Source: Psychrobacillus sp048572895 (lineage in GTDB: Bacteria > Bacillota > Bacilli > Bacillales_A > Planococcaceae). From it: a stretch of 64,000 nucleotides of DNA. Positions 25,882-34,814 of the stretch are shown one piece after another; position 1 is the stretch's first letter; each line of letters opens with the position of its first letter. The notes under the pieces are model-generated. The model ran no database searches. It worked only from the letters and a program-made list of their open reading frames with translations, and was not told where the DNA came from. The position numbers were made by a program, and so were the translations under genes. Location: contig NZ_CP183878.1 in assembly GCF_048572895.1 (NCBI RefSeq), positions 3,038,001-3,102,000 of the forward strand, given 5' to 3'.

Positions 25882-25917
25882 AAGGTTGGTCGTGAATTAA
25901 TTTCACGACCAATTTTT
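25882..25917 (+). terminator. Terminator after yfkK
   Basis: TTGGTCGTGAA (25886-25896) pairs perfectly with TTCACGACCAA (25902-25912), followed by six T. Confidence 0.93.
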
Positions 25918-26065
25918 TATATAGCATATACTAACCATTCCTGTTTCAGGTGGATTTTTTTTGCGGGGAAGTCGTCCTTCCAATCCGCAGTAACGTGGAG
26001 AATAAGATTTCATAAAGGATGAAGAAGCTAAAAATAACCATCTTAAAGACTCATGTACATAGACC

Positions 26066-26180
26066 TTTACTTGCGAAGACCAGACGTTTACTTTCCCCCA
26101 CAAGGAGTTTACTTGCTATTCTCTGTATGTTATTTGCTCTCTTTATACATTTGCTTGCTCTTGATGGAGGTTTACTTGCG
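26066..26180 (+). repeat. Degenerate 21-bp periodic array A
   Basis: TTTACTTGC-like words recur with the TTGC (or TTTC) at 26071, 26092, 26113, 26134, 26155 and 26176, an exact 21-bp spacing over six units, while the intervening bases vary. The plus-strand frame across it (26019-26252) reads as a heptad-repeated LLA peptide and has no ribosome-binding site; I treat it as a by-product of the period. The rest of 25918-26285 holds no gene I can support. Confidence 0.7.
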
Positions 26181-26286
26181 GAAAGGGAAACTTATCCATT
26201 TTTAGATTTAACCCGTAGCACGTGGCAAACGCATATCTGTGTAGAAAAGTAAATCTAGTCTACAAATGAACTTTCACTATATAAAA

Positions 26287-26327
26287 AAGCTATCTATTGT
26301 CTCCAAATGACAATAGATAGCTTCTTC
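26287..26327 (-). terminator. Terminator after psuG
   Basis: AAGCTATCTATTGTC pairs with GACAATAGATAGCTT around a 7-nt loop, with T-rich DNA on the minus side. It ends the psuK-psuG unit. Confidence 0.85.
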
Positions 26328-26329
26328 TC

Positions 26330-27241
26330 TTATAGATTGTTTAATTCAACTGCGATTTTAGAACCAACACGAGCATTGTTGTATACAAGTTCAATATTAG
26401 CCTCTAAAGATTTACCTTCAGTTAGTTCTTTTACTTTTCCTAGCATGAACGGTGTTACGTCTTTTCCTTTAATACCATTTTCTTCTGCTTCTTGTAGAGC
26501 TGATTCGATAATAGTATTAATATAAGACTCTTCCAATGAATGTTCTGTAGGAATAGGATTTGCAATTACTGCTCCTCCATTTAACTCAAGGTCCCATTTA
26601 GCTTTCAACATTTCTGCTACTTCTTTTTCATTGTTTAAACGGAAGTTCGCATCGAATTCACTTGTTGTTGTATAAAATGCTGGGAATGAATCAGTTTGGT
26701 ATCCTACTACTGGAACACCTTTAGTTTCTAAGTACTCCAATGTTAAACCTATATCTAAAATAGATTTTGCACCTGCACATACTACTGCAACATTTGTATT
26801 TGCAAGTTCTTCTAAATCAGCTGAGATGTCCATAGTTGTTTCTGCGCCTCTATGAACACCACCAATTCCACCTGTAACAAATAGCTTAATGCCCGCCATT
26901 TCTGCACAAATCATTGTTGTTGCTACTGTAGTGGCACCAATTTCTTTTGAAGATATAACATAGGCAAGATCTCTTCTAGAAGTTTTTCTAGCATTTTTGC
27001 TTGTTCCCAACGTTTCTAATTCTTCATCGGATAAACCAATTTTAATCTTTCCGTCCATGATAGCAATAGTCGCTGGAACAGCACCATTATCACGTACGAT
27101 TTGCTCAACCTTTCTAGCTGTTTCTACATTTTGAGGGTATGGCATACCATGAGAGATAATTGTCGATTCTAGCGCAACGATAGCCTTTCCTTCTTGCATA
27201 CCTTTTGCTACTTCTTCTGAATAAGTGATATATTGTTTCAT
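26330..27241 (-). CDS. psuG: Pseudouridine-5'-phosphate glycosidase PsuG
   Basis: Splits pseudouridine 5'-phosphate into uracil and ribose 5-phosphate. The 303-residue protein matches the IndA/YeiN family along its whole length: ALESTIISHGMPYPQN, SRRDLAYVIS with the catalytic-site lysine region KTSRRD, TGGIGGVHRGAE (metal site region), VVCAGAKSILDI and GYQTDSFPAFY. The start codon overlaps the psuK stop by 4 nt, so kinase and glycosidase are made together. Confidence 0.95.
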   Translation of the reverse strand: MKQYITYSEEVAKGMQEGKAIVALESTIISHGMPYPQNVETARKVEQIVRDNGAVPATIAIMDGKIKIGLSDEELETLGTSKNARKTSRRDLAYVISSKEIGATTVATTMICAEMAGIKLFVTGGIGGVHRGAETTMDISADLEELANTNVAVVCAGAKSILDIGLTLEYLETKGVPVVGYQTDSFPAFYTTTSEFDANFRLNNEKEVAEMLKAKWDLELNGGAVIANPIPTEHSLEESYINTIIESALQEAEENGIKGKDVTPFMLGKVKELTEGKSLEANIELVYNNARVGSKIAVELNNL

Positions 27242-28338
27242 TGTGTATTTTCCTCCATCTCATTAGTTAAGTTATTTCGGGAAAGCTCTGTTCGTACCGT
27301 ATCGCTTGAGCGAATAGTTTTACTTGCGTTCATCATACCTGTTTGGATCGTTTTTGGAATATCTTCACCACTCAACCAAGCGTATAAGGTTGCAGACACA
27401 AAAGCATCTCCTGCACCAGTTACATCAACTACATCTTTTACCTCTATTGCTGGAAAATAGGATGTTTCCAAGTCACTGCCTGCGTACATTGTGCCCTCAC
27501 TACCCCAGGTTATAACTACATGTGAAATACCCTTTTGTACAAAGAGCCTTGTTGCTTCTTTCCATGATTCTTTATCCTCAATACTCATACGTAAATACAT
27601 TTCTGCTTCATCTTTATTGGCTATTAACCATTCTATCCCCTCTAATGATTCAGGCATTCTATCCATCTTCGGGGAGGATACAGGTATTAAAGCCAAAGGT
27701 ATATTATGTCCAATCGCAACAGTTCGTATATATTCAATCACTTCTTTCGAGCAGTTCATGTCTATAATGATAAGCTGAGCATTCGTTAAATGAGCTTCAT
27801 GTTTTTTTAAATAATCTACAGTCAACTGTTCATAAATATCCATATTTGCTAAAGCTAGAAGCATTTCGCCATTCGAATCTAGTACTGCCGAATATGTTCC
27901 TGTTGTGTAATTTGGTAACTTTTCAACGGAAAATAAGTTAATCCAATTACTAGAGGCTTTTTCAATAGCTTCATATTCCATGTCTGTCCCAACAACAGAT
28001 AACAGTCGTACAGCATGTCCTAATCTTCCTAAGTTTTCTGCAATATTCCTTGCAACTCCACCTACGCTTTGTAGGCTAGACGTAGGATTAGATGTACCCA
28101 TTTGGAGATCTTTGATCAATGTATATTTCCGGTCTACGTTCGCTCCGCCAATACAAATAATTTCTTTGTTCTCGGGTAAAATATAAGCTCTTCCTGTAAT
28201 GTTTCCATTTTTAATTAATTGGGAAATAATATTAGCAACTGCTGGTCTAGACATGTTTAGTTCATTTGCTATTTCCATTTGAGATGCATATGGATTTTCT
28301 CGCAGGTATTTTAAAATACTAATTTCTTTTGTATTCAT
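27238..28338 (-). CDS. psuK: Pseudouridine kinase PsuK with N-terminal helix-turn-helix
   Basis: PfkB-family kinase (366 residues) that would phosphorylate pseudouridine for PsuG. Residues 1-50 form a winged helix-turn-helix (SQMEIANELNMSRPAVANIISQLIKNG), and the kinase starts near residue 59 (IICIGGANVDRKY). The anion-hole motif GAGDAF is at 308-313. GGGAGGT lies 8 nt before the ATG. The fused DNA-binding domain suggests that the kinase also represses its own operon. Direct repeats at its promoter are good operator candidates. Confidence 0.92.
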   Translation of the reverse strand: MNTKEISILKYLRENPYASQMEIANELNMSRPAVANIISQLIKNGNITGRAYILPENKEIICIGGANVDRKYTLIKDLQMGTSNPTSSLQSVGGVARNIAENLGRLGHAVRLLSVVGTDMEYEAIEKASSNWINLFSVEKLPNYTTGTYSAVLDSNGEMLLALANMDIYEQLTVDYLKKHEAHLTNAQLIIIDMNCSKEVIEYIRTVAIGHNIPLALIPVSSPKMDRMPESLEGIEWLIANKDEAEMYLRMSIEDKESWKEATRLFVQKGISHVVITWGSEGTMYAGSDLETSYFPAIEVKDVVDVTGAGDAFVSATLYAWLSGEDIPKTIQTGMMNASKTIRSSDTVRTELSRNNLTNEMEENTQ

Positions 28339-28353
28339 TTTGCGTACACCTCC

Positions 28354-28405
28354 CTTTTGTTGCGAACTTTTGTTTTAATTATAAACTTTTGTTTTAAAAA
28401 GTCAA
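28354..28405 (-). promoter_or_regulatory. psuK promoter with direct-repeat operator candidate
   Basis: Minus strand: TTGACT (28400-28405) and TATAAT (28378-28383), 16-nt spacing. Two identical 13-mers (TAAAACAAAAGTT on the minus strand, at 28384-28396 and 28365-28377) flank the minus 10, 19 bp apart, and a partial third copy (AACAAAAG) overlaps the region before the ribosome-binding site. The arrangement fits repression by the PsuK helix-turn-helix. Confidence 0.6.
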
Positions 28406-28407
28406 AT

Positions 28408-28443
28408 AAAAACTGACAACCATTATTTTGTTGTCAGTTTCAA
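28408..28443 (-). terminator. Terminator after motB
   Basis: AAACTGACAAC pairs with GTTGTCAGTTT; on the minus strand a T-run follows. It separates motAB from the psuK promoter by a few bases. Confidence 0.85.
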
Positions 28444-28446
28444 TCT

Positions 28447-29220
28447 TTATTCAGGCTGATCGTTCAAAGTACCATCCTCTAAAACAAGTGGCTGAATTAA
28501 TACTTCAACTCTTCTATTTTTTGCTCGATCTGCCGGGGTATCGTTCGAAGCTACCGGTCTAAATTCACCGTAACCTTTTGCACTAAAATATAGCGGATCT
28601 ATTGTGTTTTTAGCTGCTAATATCTTTAGGAAATTCACTGAACGCATGACACTTAACTCCCAGTTGGAAGAATACTCACTACTAGAGATAGGAATATTAT
28701 CAGTATGACCAGTGATAACAACGTTTCTAGGAGGATCGAACACAAGTAGATCAGAGATATCTTCCGCAATTTGACGATACTCACCTTTTACTTCAGCTTC
28801 GCCAGTATCGAATAATATACTATCTCTTATTGTAACAAGTAAGCCTTCATCCGTAAGTTTCGTAACGAATTGTTTTTCTAGAGCATTTACTGCTATATAT
28901 TCATCCACGCTGTCTTGAATTTCCGCAAGTGCTTGCTGATCTTCCATATATGCAGTACTCTCCCCATCTTCGCCCTGACCTGAATCATTAGGGGCATCAG
29001 GCATCTCAACAGGAGAAGGCTGTTCGAAAATGCCGGTGCCTCCATCGAGCACCTGGTTAAAAGCTTGTGACATTTGTTCCAACTTTTGCTGATCTACAGA
29101 ACTTGAAGCAAACAATACGATAAATAAGGCTAACAATAAGGTTAAAACATCGGAATATGGAAGAAGCCATGCTTCGCTTACTTCCTCTTCATGTTTATGC
29201 TTCTTACGCTTCTTTGCCAA
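28447..29220 (-). CDS. motB: Flagellar stator protein MotB
   Basis: Peptidoglycan-anchored stator subunit (257 residues). A basic N-terminus is followed by one membrane segment with the ion-binding Asp24 (LLPYSDVLTLLLALFIVLF). A disordered linker covers roughly residues 60-95, and the OmpA-like peptidoglycan-binding domain has TGHTDNIPISSSEYSSNWELSVMRS and AKGYGEFRPVASNDTPADRAKNRRVEV. It overlaps the 3' end of motA by 17 nt. Close similarity of the pair to B. subtilis MotAB favours proton coupling, which is inferred. Confidence 0.94.
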   Translation of the reverse strand: MAKKRKKHKHEEEVSEAWLLPYSDVLTLLLALFIVLFASSSVDQQKLEQMSQAFNQVLDGGTGIFEQPSPVEMPDAPNDSGQGEDGESTAYMEDQQALAEIQDSVDEYIAVNALEKQFVTKLTDEGLLVTIRDSILFDTGEAEVKGEYRQIAEDISDLLVFDPPRNVVITGHTDNIPISSSEYSSNWELSVMRSVNFLKILAAKNTIDPLYFSAKGYGEFRPVASNDTPADRAKNRRVEVLIQPLVLEDGTLNDQPE

Positions 29221-30007
29221 GGCCAGCCTCCCCGCTTTCCTCTAAGACTTTTTTGCGCTCTGACATAGATAAATAAGAAGCCAGTTTTTGTTCAATAACC
29301 CGGGGAGCATCTCCTTCTAATACAGAAAGTATACCTTCGAGCATCATTGTCTTTTGTCTAACTTCTTGTTTAGATTTACGTTTTAATTTATTTGCAAATG
29401 GATGCCATAAAACATAACCAGTGAAAATACCTAGAAGTGTCGCTATAAATGCTGCAGAAATGGCGTGCGCTAATTTATCGATATCACTCATATCACCTAA
29501 GGCTGCAATAAGTCCAACTACTGCACCAAGTACACCTAGAGTAGGCGCATATGTACCTGCTTGTGTAAAAATTTGGGCTCCTCCAGAATGTCTTTCCTCT
29601 AATGCATCAATTTCTTCTGTCAAGACATCACGAATATAATCTGCATTTTGTCCATCAATAGCCAATGTCAAGCCATTTTTTAAAAATGGGTCTTCTACAT
29701 CTGTTGTTTTACTTTCTAATGCCAATAATCCTTCTCTACGCGCAAGATCTGCCAAACTTGAAAACATTTTAATAACTTCCACATCAGGTACTAGCTTTGT
29801 CTCTTTAAAAATAACTCCAAAAAGCTTAGGTATCCTTTTCAACTCATTTGTTGGAAACCCTATGACAACCGTGGCAATTGTCCCAAATATGATGATTAAA
29901 ATTGCAGCTGGGTTTAATAAGCTTGCTAAACCTGCCCCCTTTAATACCATACCAACAGCTAATGACACTATTCCTATTATTAAACCGAATACTGTAGACT
30001 TATCCAT
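29204..30007 (-). CDS. motA: Flagellar stator protein MotA
   Basis: Four-segment membrane protein of 267 residues that forms the proton channel with MotB. It shares with B. subtilis MotA the N-terminal GMVLKGAGLASLLNPAAILIIIFGT, the cytoplasmic block ARREGLLALESKTTDVEDPFLKNGL, the AGTYAPTLGVLGAVVGLIAAL segment with its conserved prolines and AFIATLLGIFTGYVLWHPFANKLKRKSKQE. GGGGGAAG precedes the ATG. First gene of the motA-motB unit. Confidence 0.95.
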   Translation of the reverse strand: MDKSTVFGLIIGIVSLAVGMVLKGAGLASLLNPAAILIIIFGTIATVVIGFPTNELKRIPKLFGVIFKETKLVPDVEVIKMFSSLADLARREGLLALESKTTDVEDPFLKNGLTLAIDGQNADYIRDVLTEEIDALEERHSGGAQIFTQAGTYAPTLGVLGAVVGLIAALGDMSDIDKLAHAISAAFIATLLGIFTGYVLWHPFANKLKRKSKQEVRQKTMMLEGILSVLEGDAPRVIEQKLASYLSMSERKKVLEESGEAGLGKEA

Positions 30008-30197
30008 TCAACTTCCCCCACATTCTATTTCTTTCCTTTATTTCGGCTATAATAATATTTTTTTAATAAAAATCGACCTAATGTTTATATTAAATTTCCT
30101 AATTATGAACAAAATTTAGCTTATAGACTTATTTGAATATTGATAATACATGTTCAAAACTGATACTATGTAGATATAATAGAAAGGGAGTATCCAT

Positions 30198-31430
30198 ATG
30201 ACATCTTTTAATACAAAATTAGAAAACTATGCTTCTCTTGTTGTAGAAGTAGGAGTTAATATTCAACCTGGACAGAATTTATTTATCGCCGCTTCCACAG
30301 ATAGTGTGGAATTAGTTCGATTGATCACGAAAAAAGCGTATGTAGCTGGAGCTAAACAAGTATTCGTCGATTTGACAGATGATGAAATCACGCGTTTACG
30401 TTATGAGCTTGCACCAGGAGACTCATTTGATTTCTTCCCTTCTTGGAAAGCGCAAGAAAAAGAATTATTAGCTGAAGGTGGTGCTGCATTTATTAGTGTT
30501 GTTAGCCAAAGCCCTGACCTTTTAAAAGGTATTGATTCTTCTAGAATCTCAGCGTTCCAAAAGGCAGCTGGTCAAGCATTAAACAAATATCGTCAATATG
30601 TACAATCGGATAAGATTAGTTGGTCAGTAATTGCATCTCCATCTACAGAATGGGCTAAGAAGGTATTCCCTAAATTACCAGAGGAGGAACAAGTACCTGC
30701 CTTATGGGAGGCGATTTTCCAAGCAGTTCGTGCGGATGTACCAAATCCAACTCAAGCATGGATTGAACATGATAATCTTTTACATACAAAGGTAGATTAT
30801 CTGAACGAAAAAAATTATAAAAAACTTCATTATACAGCTCCTGGAACGGATTTAACGATTGAATTACCAAAGGGACATCTGTGGTGCGGAGCTGGTAGCA
30901 TAAACGAAAAAGGATTTTCTTTCATGGCTAATATGCCAACGGAGGAAGTATTCTCTGTTCCATTAAAAACTGGCGTTAACGGTTATGTAGCAAGTACGAA
31001 GCCATTAAGCTATGGTGGGAATATTATTGATAACTTCACTATCACATTTGAAAATGGACGTATTGTAAAAGTGGAGGCTGAACAAGGTCAACAAGTGCTA
31101 GAAGACTTAGTTGCAACGGACGAAGGGTCACATTATTTAGGTGAAGTAGCATTAGTACCACATGACTCACCAATCTCTAACTCGAATCTATTATTTTACA
31201 ACACATTATTTGACGAAAATGCTTCTAATCACTTAGCAATCGGTAGTGCGTATGCTTTCTGTTTAGAAGGCGGAAAGAAAATGAGTCGAGAAGAACTAGC
31301 AGAAAATGGGTTAAACGAAAGTATTACGCATGTAGATTTCATGATTGGTTCAGAAAAAATGGATATCGATGGTATTAAAGAAGATGGAACTTCAGAGCCA
31401 ATATTCCGCAATGGAAACTGGGCATTTTAA
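30198..31430 (+). CDS. ampS: M29 family aminopeptidase (AmpS), copy 1
   Basis: Metal-dependent aminopeptidase of 410 residues. The C-terminal metal-site region is visible: ANMPTEEVFSVPLKTGVNGYV, LGEVALVPHDSPISNSNLLFYNTLFDENASNHLAIG and HVDFMIGSEKMDIDG, with the paired Glu, His and Asp ligands of the family. AAAGGGAG is upstream. The order ampS, a 44-residue gene, mreBH is that of B. subtilis ampS-ykpC-mreBH. A paralogue of equal length lies at 42.2-43.5 kb. Confidence 0.94.
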   Translation: MTSFNTKLENYASLVVEVGVNIQPGQNLFIAASTDSVELVRLITKKAYVAGAKQVFVDLTDDEITRLRYELAPGDSFDFFPSWKAQEKELLAEGGAAFISVVSQSPDLLKGIDSSRISAFQKAAGQALNKYRQYVQSDKISWSVIASPSTEWAKKVFPKLPEEEQVPALWEAIFQAVRADVPNPTQAWIEHDNLLHTKVDYLNEKNYKKLHYTAPGTDLTIELPKGHLWCGAGSINEKGFSFMANMPTEEVFSVPLKTGVNGYVASTKPLSYGGNIIDNFTITFENGRIVKVEAEQGQQVLEDLVATDEGSHYLGEVALVPHDSPISNSNLLFYNTLFDENASNHLAIGSAYAFCLEGGKKMSREELAENGLNESITHVDFMIGSEKMDIDGIKEDGTSEPIFRNGNWAF

Positions 31431-31518
31431 TTTATAGCTGAAATTCTATATATTTCTAGTTACTATTCTTTCATTTTGCGTTATAATGAATTTAACAAGA
31501 CTAGTGAGGTGTTATAGA

Positions 31519-31653
31519 ATGGCTTTATTCACAGTTACAGTACTTGGTTTTGCTGCAATTATGGGAATCGTAGGATATGCGATTTTACATTTCTTCGGAA
31601 AAGGCATGAATTCAAAAGATTCATCAACAATAGATCCAAAACCTTTCCAATAA
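31519..31653 (+). CDS. Small membrane protein at the ykpC position
   Basis: A 44-residue frame (MALFTVTVLGFAAIMGIVGYAILHFFGKGMNSKDSSTIDPKPFQ in full order: one membrane segment, then a polar tail) with GAGGTG 7 nt before the ATG and a strong terminator 7 nt after the stop. B. subtilis has a gene of the same length (ykpC) between ampS and mreBH; homology by sequence is not claimed. Likely a one-segment membrane peptide of unknown role. Confidence 0.75.
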   Translation: MALFTVTVLGFAAIMGIVGYAILHFFGKGMNSKDSSTIDPKPFQ

Positions 31654-31660
31654 AACACAA

Positions 31661-31697
31661 AACAACCGTCGAGCAAGCTGACGGTTGTTTTTTTTAT
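31661..31697 (+). terminator. Terminator after the small ykpC-position gene
   Basis: AAACAACCGTC pairs with GACGGTTGTTT around a short loop, followed by eight T. Downstream to 31909 I see only AT-rich leader sequence before mreBH. Confidence 0.93.
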
Positions 31698-31909
31698 ATG
31701 TTATATCTTCTCTTTTTCTTTTCAAGTTAACCGCAAATCTATTACATTTAGATGACAAACTATTACTATTCGTTCATTTTATCTCCTCAATCTATTTCAA
31801 ATGACCTATAATTACTTGAAACATATGTAAACTTCCATTATGTTACAAATGGCAACCTACTATTTATCTATTATACTTACTAAGTATGATTGGAATAGGA
31901 GGAAGACAA

Positions 31910-32917
31910 ATGTTTTCAAACTCACATATTGGAATAGATTTAGGAACAGCAAATACATTAGTTTATACAAAAAGCAAAGGCTTGTTAATAAATGAACCTA
32001 CAGTAGTAGCAGTGAACACTAAAACGCGTGAAATTGTAGCTTTCGGGGAAGAAGCAAAAAAAATGATTGGCAAAACACCAACTTCCATTGAGGTAATACG
32101 TCCTTTAAAAGATGGAGTAATTGCCGATTTTGATATTACAACGCAATTATTGAAACTATTTATGCAAAAAGCAGGTAAAAAACTTGGCTCTTCATTAAGA
32201 AAACCGACAGTAATCGTATGTACACCATCTGGTGCAACTTCTGTAGAACGAAGAGCCATTCAAGATGCTGTAAGACAGAGTGGAGCAAAGGAAGTTCAAT
32301 TAATGGAAGAGCCCGTTGCTGCAGCAATCGGCGCTGGTCTTCCGGTAGACGAGCCAGTAGCTAGTATGATTGTGGATATTGGTGGAGGTACTACAGAAGT
32401 TGGTATTATTTCTTTTGGTGGAGTAGTTGCATCTAATACAGTTAAAGCCGCTGGAGATCGTATGGATGAAGCAATTATTCACTTTGTTCGAAAAGAGTAT
32501 AATGTCATTATTGGTGAACCAACAGCGGAAACTATTAAAATGACTATTGGACATGCTTTAGTTCCTCATGCAGTAGAACAAATGCAGATTACTGGACGAG
32601 ATGTAGTAAGTGGATTACCTAAGATTATTCATTTATCTTCTACTCAGATTCAGGGTGTTCTTACGGAATCATTGGAAACTATTTTAGAGGCAATCCGAGC
32701 TACACTAGAAACTTGCCCTCCTGAGCTTGCAGGAGATATAGTCGACCACGGGGTAATATTAACAGGTGGCGGGGCATTATTAAAAGACATTTCCGAATGG
32801 TTAACTCAGGTCATCGAAGTCCCGGTTCATATTGCTCCAGAGCCGTTACAATCTGTGGCGATTGGGACAGGAAAATCCTTTTTTATATCAGAAAGAAAAC
32901 AAAAAATAGCGAGATAA
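31910..32917 (+). CDS. mreBH: Rod-shape determining protein MreBH
   Basis: Actin-like cytoskeletal protein (335 residues, identical in length to B. subtilis MreBH) that positions cell-wall hydrolases and synthesis. Nucleotide-binding motifs are GIDLGTANTLVYTK (phosphate 1), MIVDIGGGTTEVGIISFGG (phosphate 2) and GVILTGGGALLKDI (adenosine). The start MFSNSHIGID has AGGAGGA 7 nt upstream; an ATG eight codons earlier is rejected. MreB, Mbl and MreBH are close; the ampS neighbourhood favours MreBH. Confidence 0.9.
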   Translation: MFSNSHIGIDLGTANTLVYTKSKGLLINEPTVVAVNTKTREIVAFGEEAKKMIGKTPTSIEVIRPLKDGVIADFDITTQLLKLFMQKAGKKLGSSLRKPTVIVCTPSGATSVERRAIQDAVRQSGAKEVQLMEEPVAAAIGAGLPVDEPVASMIVDIGGGTTEVGIISFGGVVASNTVKAAGDRMDEAIIHFVRKEYNVIIGEPTAETIKMTIGHALVPHAVEQMQITGRDVVSGLPKIIHLSSTQIQGVLTESLETILEAIRATLETCPPELAGDIVDHGVILTGGGALLKDISEWLTQVIEVPVHIAPEPLQSVAIGTGKSFFISERKQKIAR

Positions 32918-32982
32918 AGTAAACCTTCAATCAGTGGGTTTTACTACTTTATTATTTTATAGTAAAATCTCTTTCGAGTAAA

Positions 32983-33029
32983 AATTGCTTTATTTGGATA
33001 CTATCAAGTATTAAATAAAGCAATTTTTT
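32983..33029 (+). terminator. Terminator after mreBH
   Basis: AATTGCTTTATTT pairs with the AAATAAAGCAATT segment around a 17-nt loop, followed by seven T. Confidence 0.85.
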
Positions 33030-33073
33030 TGCATTTCCTATAAAATATAATTACAACATAAAGGGGGAATACG

Positions 33074-33643
33074 ATGCCAAGCTTGCAAGAGATTTTAAAA
33101 TACAATAATGAATTTGTAGAAAACAAACTATACGAACCATTTTTAACGACGAAATTTCCAAATAAACGAATTGTTATCTTAACTTGTATGGATACAAGAT
33201 TAACAGAAATGCTCCCAAAATCCATGAATTTTAAAAATGGTGATGTAAAAATTGTTAAAAGTGCTGGAGCAATCATCAATCATCCCTTTGGTGGAATTAT
33301 GCGAAGTCTTATGGTAGCTGTTTATGAGCTACAGGCCGATGAGATATATGTGATTGGTCATCATGATTGTGGAATGAGTGCTATTCAACCAGACAAAATT
33401 ATGGAGAAGATGATTAAACGTGGCGTAAATCCAGAAGTATTAGATATCTTAGACAATTCTGGAGTGAATTTAGAGAAATGGTTAGAAGGTTTTTCGAATG
33501 TTGAAAGCAGTGTTTTACATAGTGTTGAAATGATTCGAAATCACCCTCTTATGCTTCCAACAATTCCGGTTCACGGTCTAATTATTGATCCAGAAACTGG
33601 TCGTCTCGATTTGGTGACTGATGGGAACATCGACAAGAAATAA
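33074..33643 (+). CDS. ytiB: Beta-class carbonic anhydrase (YtiB-like)
   Basis: Hydrates carbon dioxide. The 189-residue protein has Cys38-Met-Asp40-Thr-Arg42 and VIGHHDCG with His96 and Cys99, giving the Cys-His-Cys zinc set and the Asp/Arg dyad of the beta class. The length is close to B. subtilis YtiB. AAAGGGGG lies 7 nt before the ATG. Monocistronic, followed by a composite repeat. Confidence 0.9.
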   Translation: MPSLQEILKYNNEFVENKLYEPFLTTKFPNKRIVILTCMDTRLTEMLPKSMNFKNGDVKIVKSAGAIINHPFGGIMRSLMVAVYELQADEIYVIGHHDCGMSAIQPDKIMEKMIKRGVNPEVLDILDNSGVNLEKWLEGFSNVESSVLHSVEMIRNHPLMLPTIPVHGLIIDPETGRLDLVTDGNIDKK

Positions 33644-33680
33644 ACTATTTCCCGGGAAATCGACATGAGTAATATAAGGT

Positions 33681-34210
33681 AAATCGTGCAAAAAATAAGC
33701 CCGGTCCTTTAAGCTCAAAACCTGTTTCTATCGTTTTCGAAGGGCTTGGGACAGACGTTTTGCTATATTATTACCGTGTAATTTTTTAGTGAGTATTGGT
33801 TGTGACGATTATCACAACCAATACTCACTTTTTTTGGCAATCATATGGCGGTTGTCTGTCCGTCACGCTTCTGCAACTATCAGAAACAGGTTAGTGTTTT
33901 TTGGAACTAGAGAAAAGATACGATTTTACTCCTAGCAGGAGCTCTCGAAGATACAATTTCGTTCGCTAATTTGATTCTTTATTTGGTGAACACCTACAGT
34001 TTCTTTAAACTTCCACTAGTATAAAAGAAAATCTACTTTCTACATCCATCATTAAATAATAGCAACCCGAATTCAACAGCAATTTCAGAAAGCTTTCATC
34101 CTACATTAACTAAAATTTATTCTAATTTCATAGCGATAACCTTGGCTAAATCCTACAGTCGAGTACTACACTGATTGATTGCAGGGAAAGGTGGCGAATT
34201 TGGAAGATTT
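33681..34210 (+). repeat. Composite intergenic element, copy 3
   Basis: Begins 37 bp after the carbonic anhydrase stop. AACCTGTTTCTA (33719-33730) pairs with CAGAAACAGGTT (33881-33892, one mismatch). Hairpin arms are AGTGAGTATTGGTTGTGA (33788-33805) and its complement (33812-33829), loop CGATTA, then a T-run. GGACAGAC and GTCTGTCC add an intermediate pairing here. Module B is cut short after GGTGGCGA near 34197 and the tail is missing. Confidence 0.88.
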
Positions 34211-34213
34211 TTA

Positions 34214-34255
34214 AAAACCGCGTATTCATTATCCATGAATACGCGGTTTTTTAGT
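34214..34255. terminator. Bidirectional terminator
   Basis: AAAACCGCGTATTCAT pairs with ATGAATACGCGGTTTT around a short loop, with T/A runs on both sides. It serves the acetyltransferase gene on the minus strand and stops plus-strand read-through. Confidence 0.9.
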
Positions 34256-34262
34256 TTAAAGT

Positions 34263-34808
34263 TCAATGTTCGTCAGTTAAAGATGCGTATATAAAATGAT
34301 CTTGCCATTTACCATTGATATAGAGCAACTTTCTTAGTAGGCCTTCTTGCATGAAACCATTTTTTTCTAAAACTTTGATAGAGCCATTATTTTGCGGAGA
34401 TACATATGCTTCGATACGATTTAATTGGACATGCTCAAATCCAAATATTTTTACTAGGTGCACCGCTTCAGAAGCAATTCCTTTTCCAATATAAAATTCA
34501 TCCATAGAATAACCAATAAGCCCACTTGAAAAAGGCATTCTTTTAATACTGTATAGCGATACACTACCAATCATTCTTTCTGTCTGATGTTCGAAAATAC
34601 CGAAGCTATACTCTCTTTTTTCTTTTGATAGCATGAGAGATTCTCGAATTTTCTCCCGTTGAACAGAAGTCGTATAATAATCATCTCGATGTAGTGGTTC
34701 ATATACGGACCAGTACACCTTATTGCGATAAGTCAGATCCGCTAGGGCTGGTGCATCCTTTATATTCAAGGTTCGTAAATAACATGTATCTCCTTCTAGA
34801 TAAATCAA
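34263..34808 (-). CDS. GNAT acetyltransferase, RimJ/RimL type
   Basis: A 181-residue acetyltransferase with the family start LEGDTCYLRTLNIKDAPAL, motif A region GYSMDEFYIGKGIASEAVHLV (acetyl-CoA pyrophosphate loop GKGIAS) and ALEKNGF-like VLEKNGFMQEGLLRKLLYINGKWQDH. The start is TTG, with AAGGTG unusually close to it; no better start fits the family. It lies 6 bp after pepF, in the same unit. The substrate may be a protein N-terminus or a small amine; unknown. Confidence 0.85.
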   Translation of the reverse strand: MIYLEGDTCYLRTLNIKDAPALADLTYRNKVYWSVYEPLHRDDYYTTSVQREKIRESLMLSKEKREYSFGIFEHQTERMIGSVSLYSIKRMPFSSGLIGYSMDEFYIGKGIASEAVHLVKIFGFEHVQLNRIEAYVSPQNNGSIKVLEKNGFMQEGLLRKLLYINGKWQDHFIYASLTDEH

Positions 34809-34814
34809 ACACCT

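Noticed and set aside
26019..26252. A 77-codon leucine-rich frame
   Set aside because: Its heptad pattern follows directly from the 21-bp DNA period; no ribosome-binding site and no recognisable fold.
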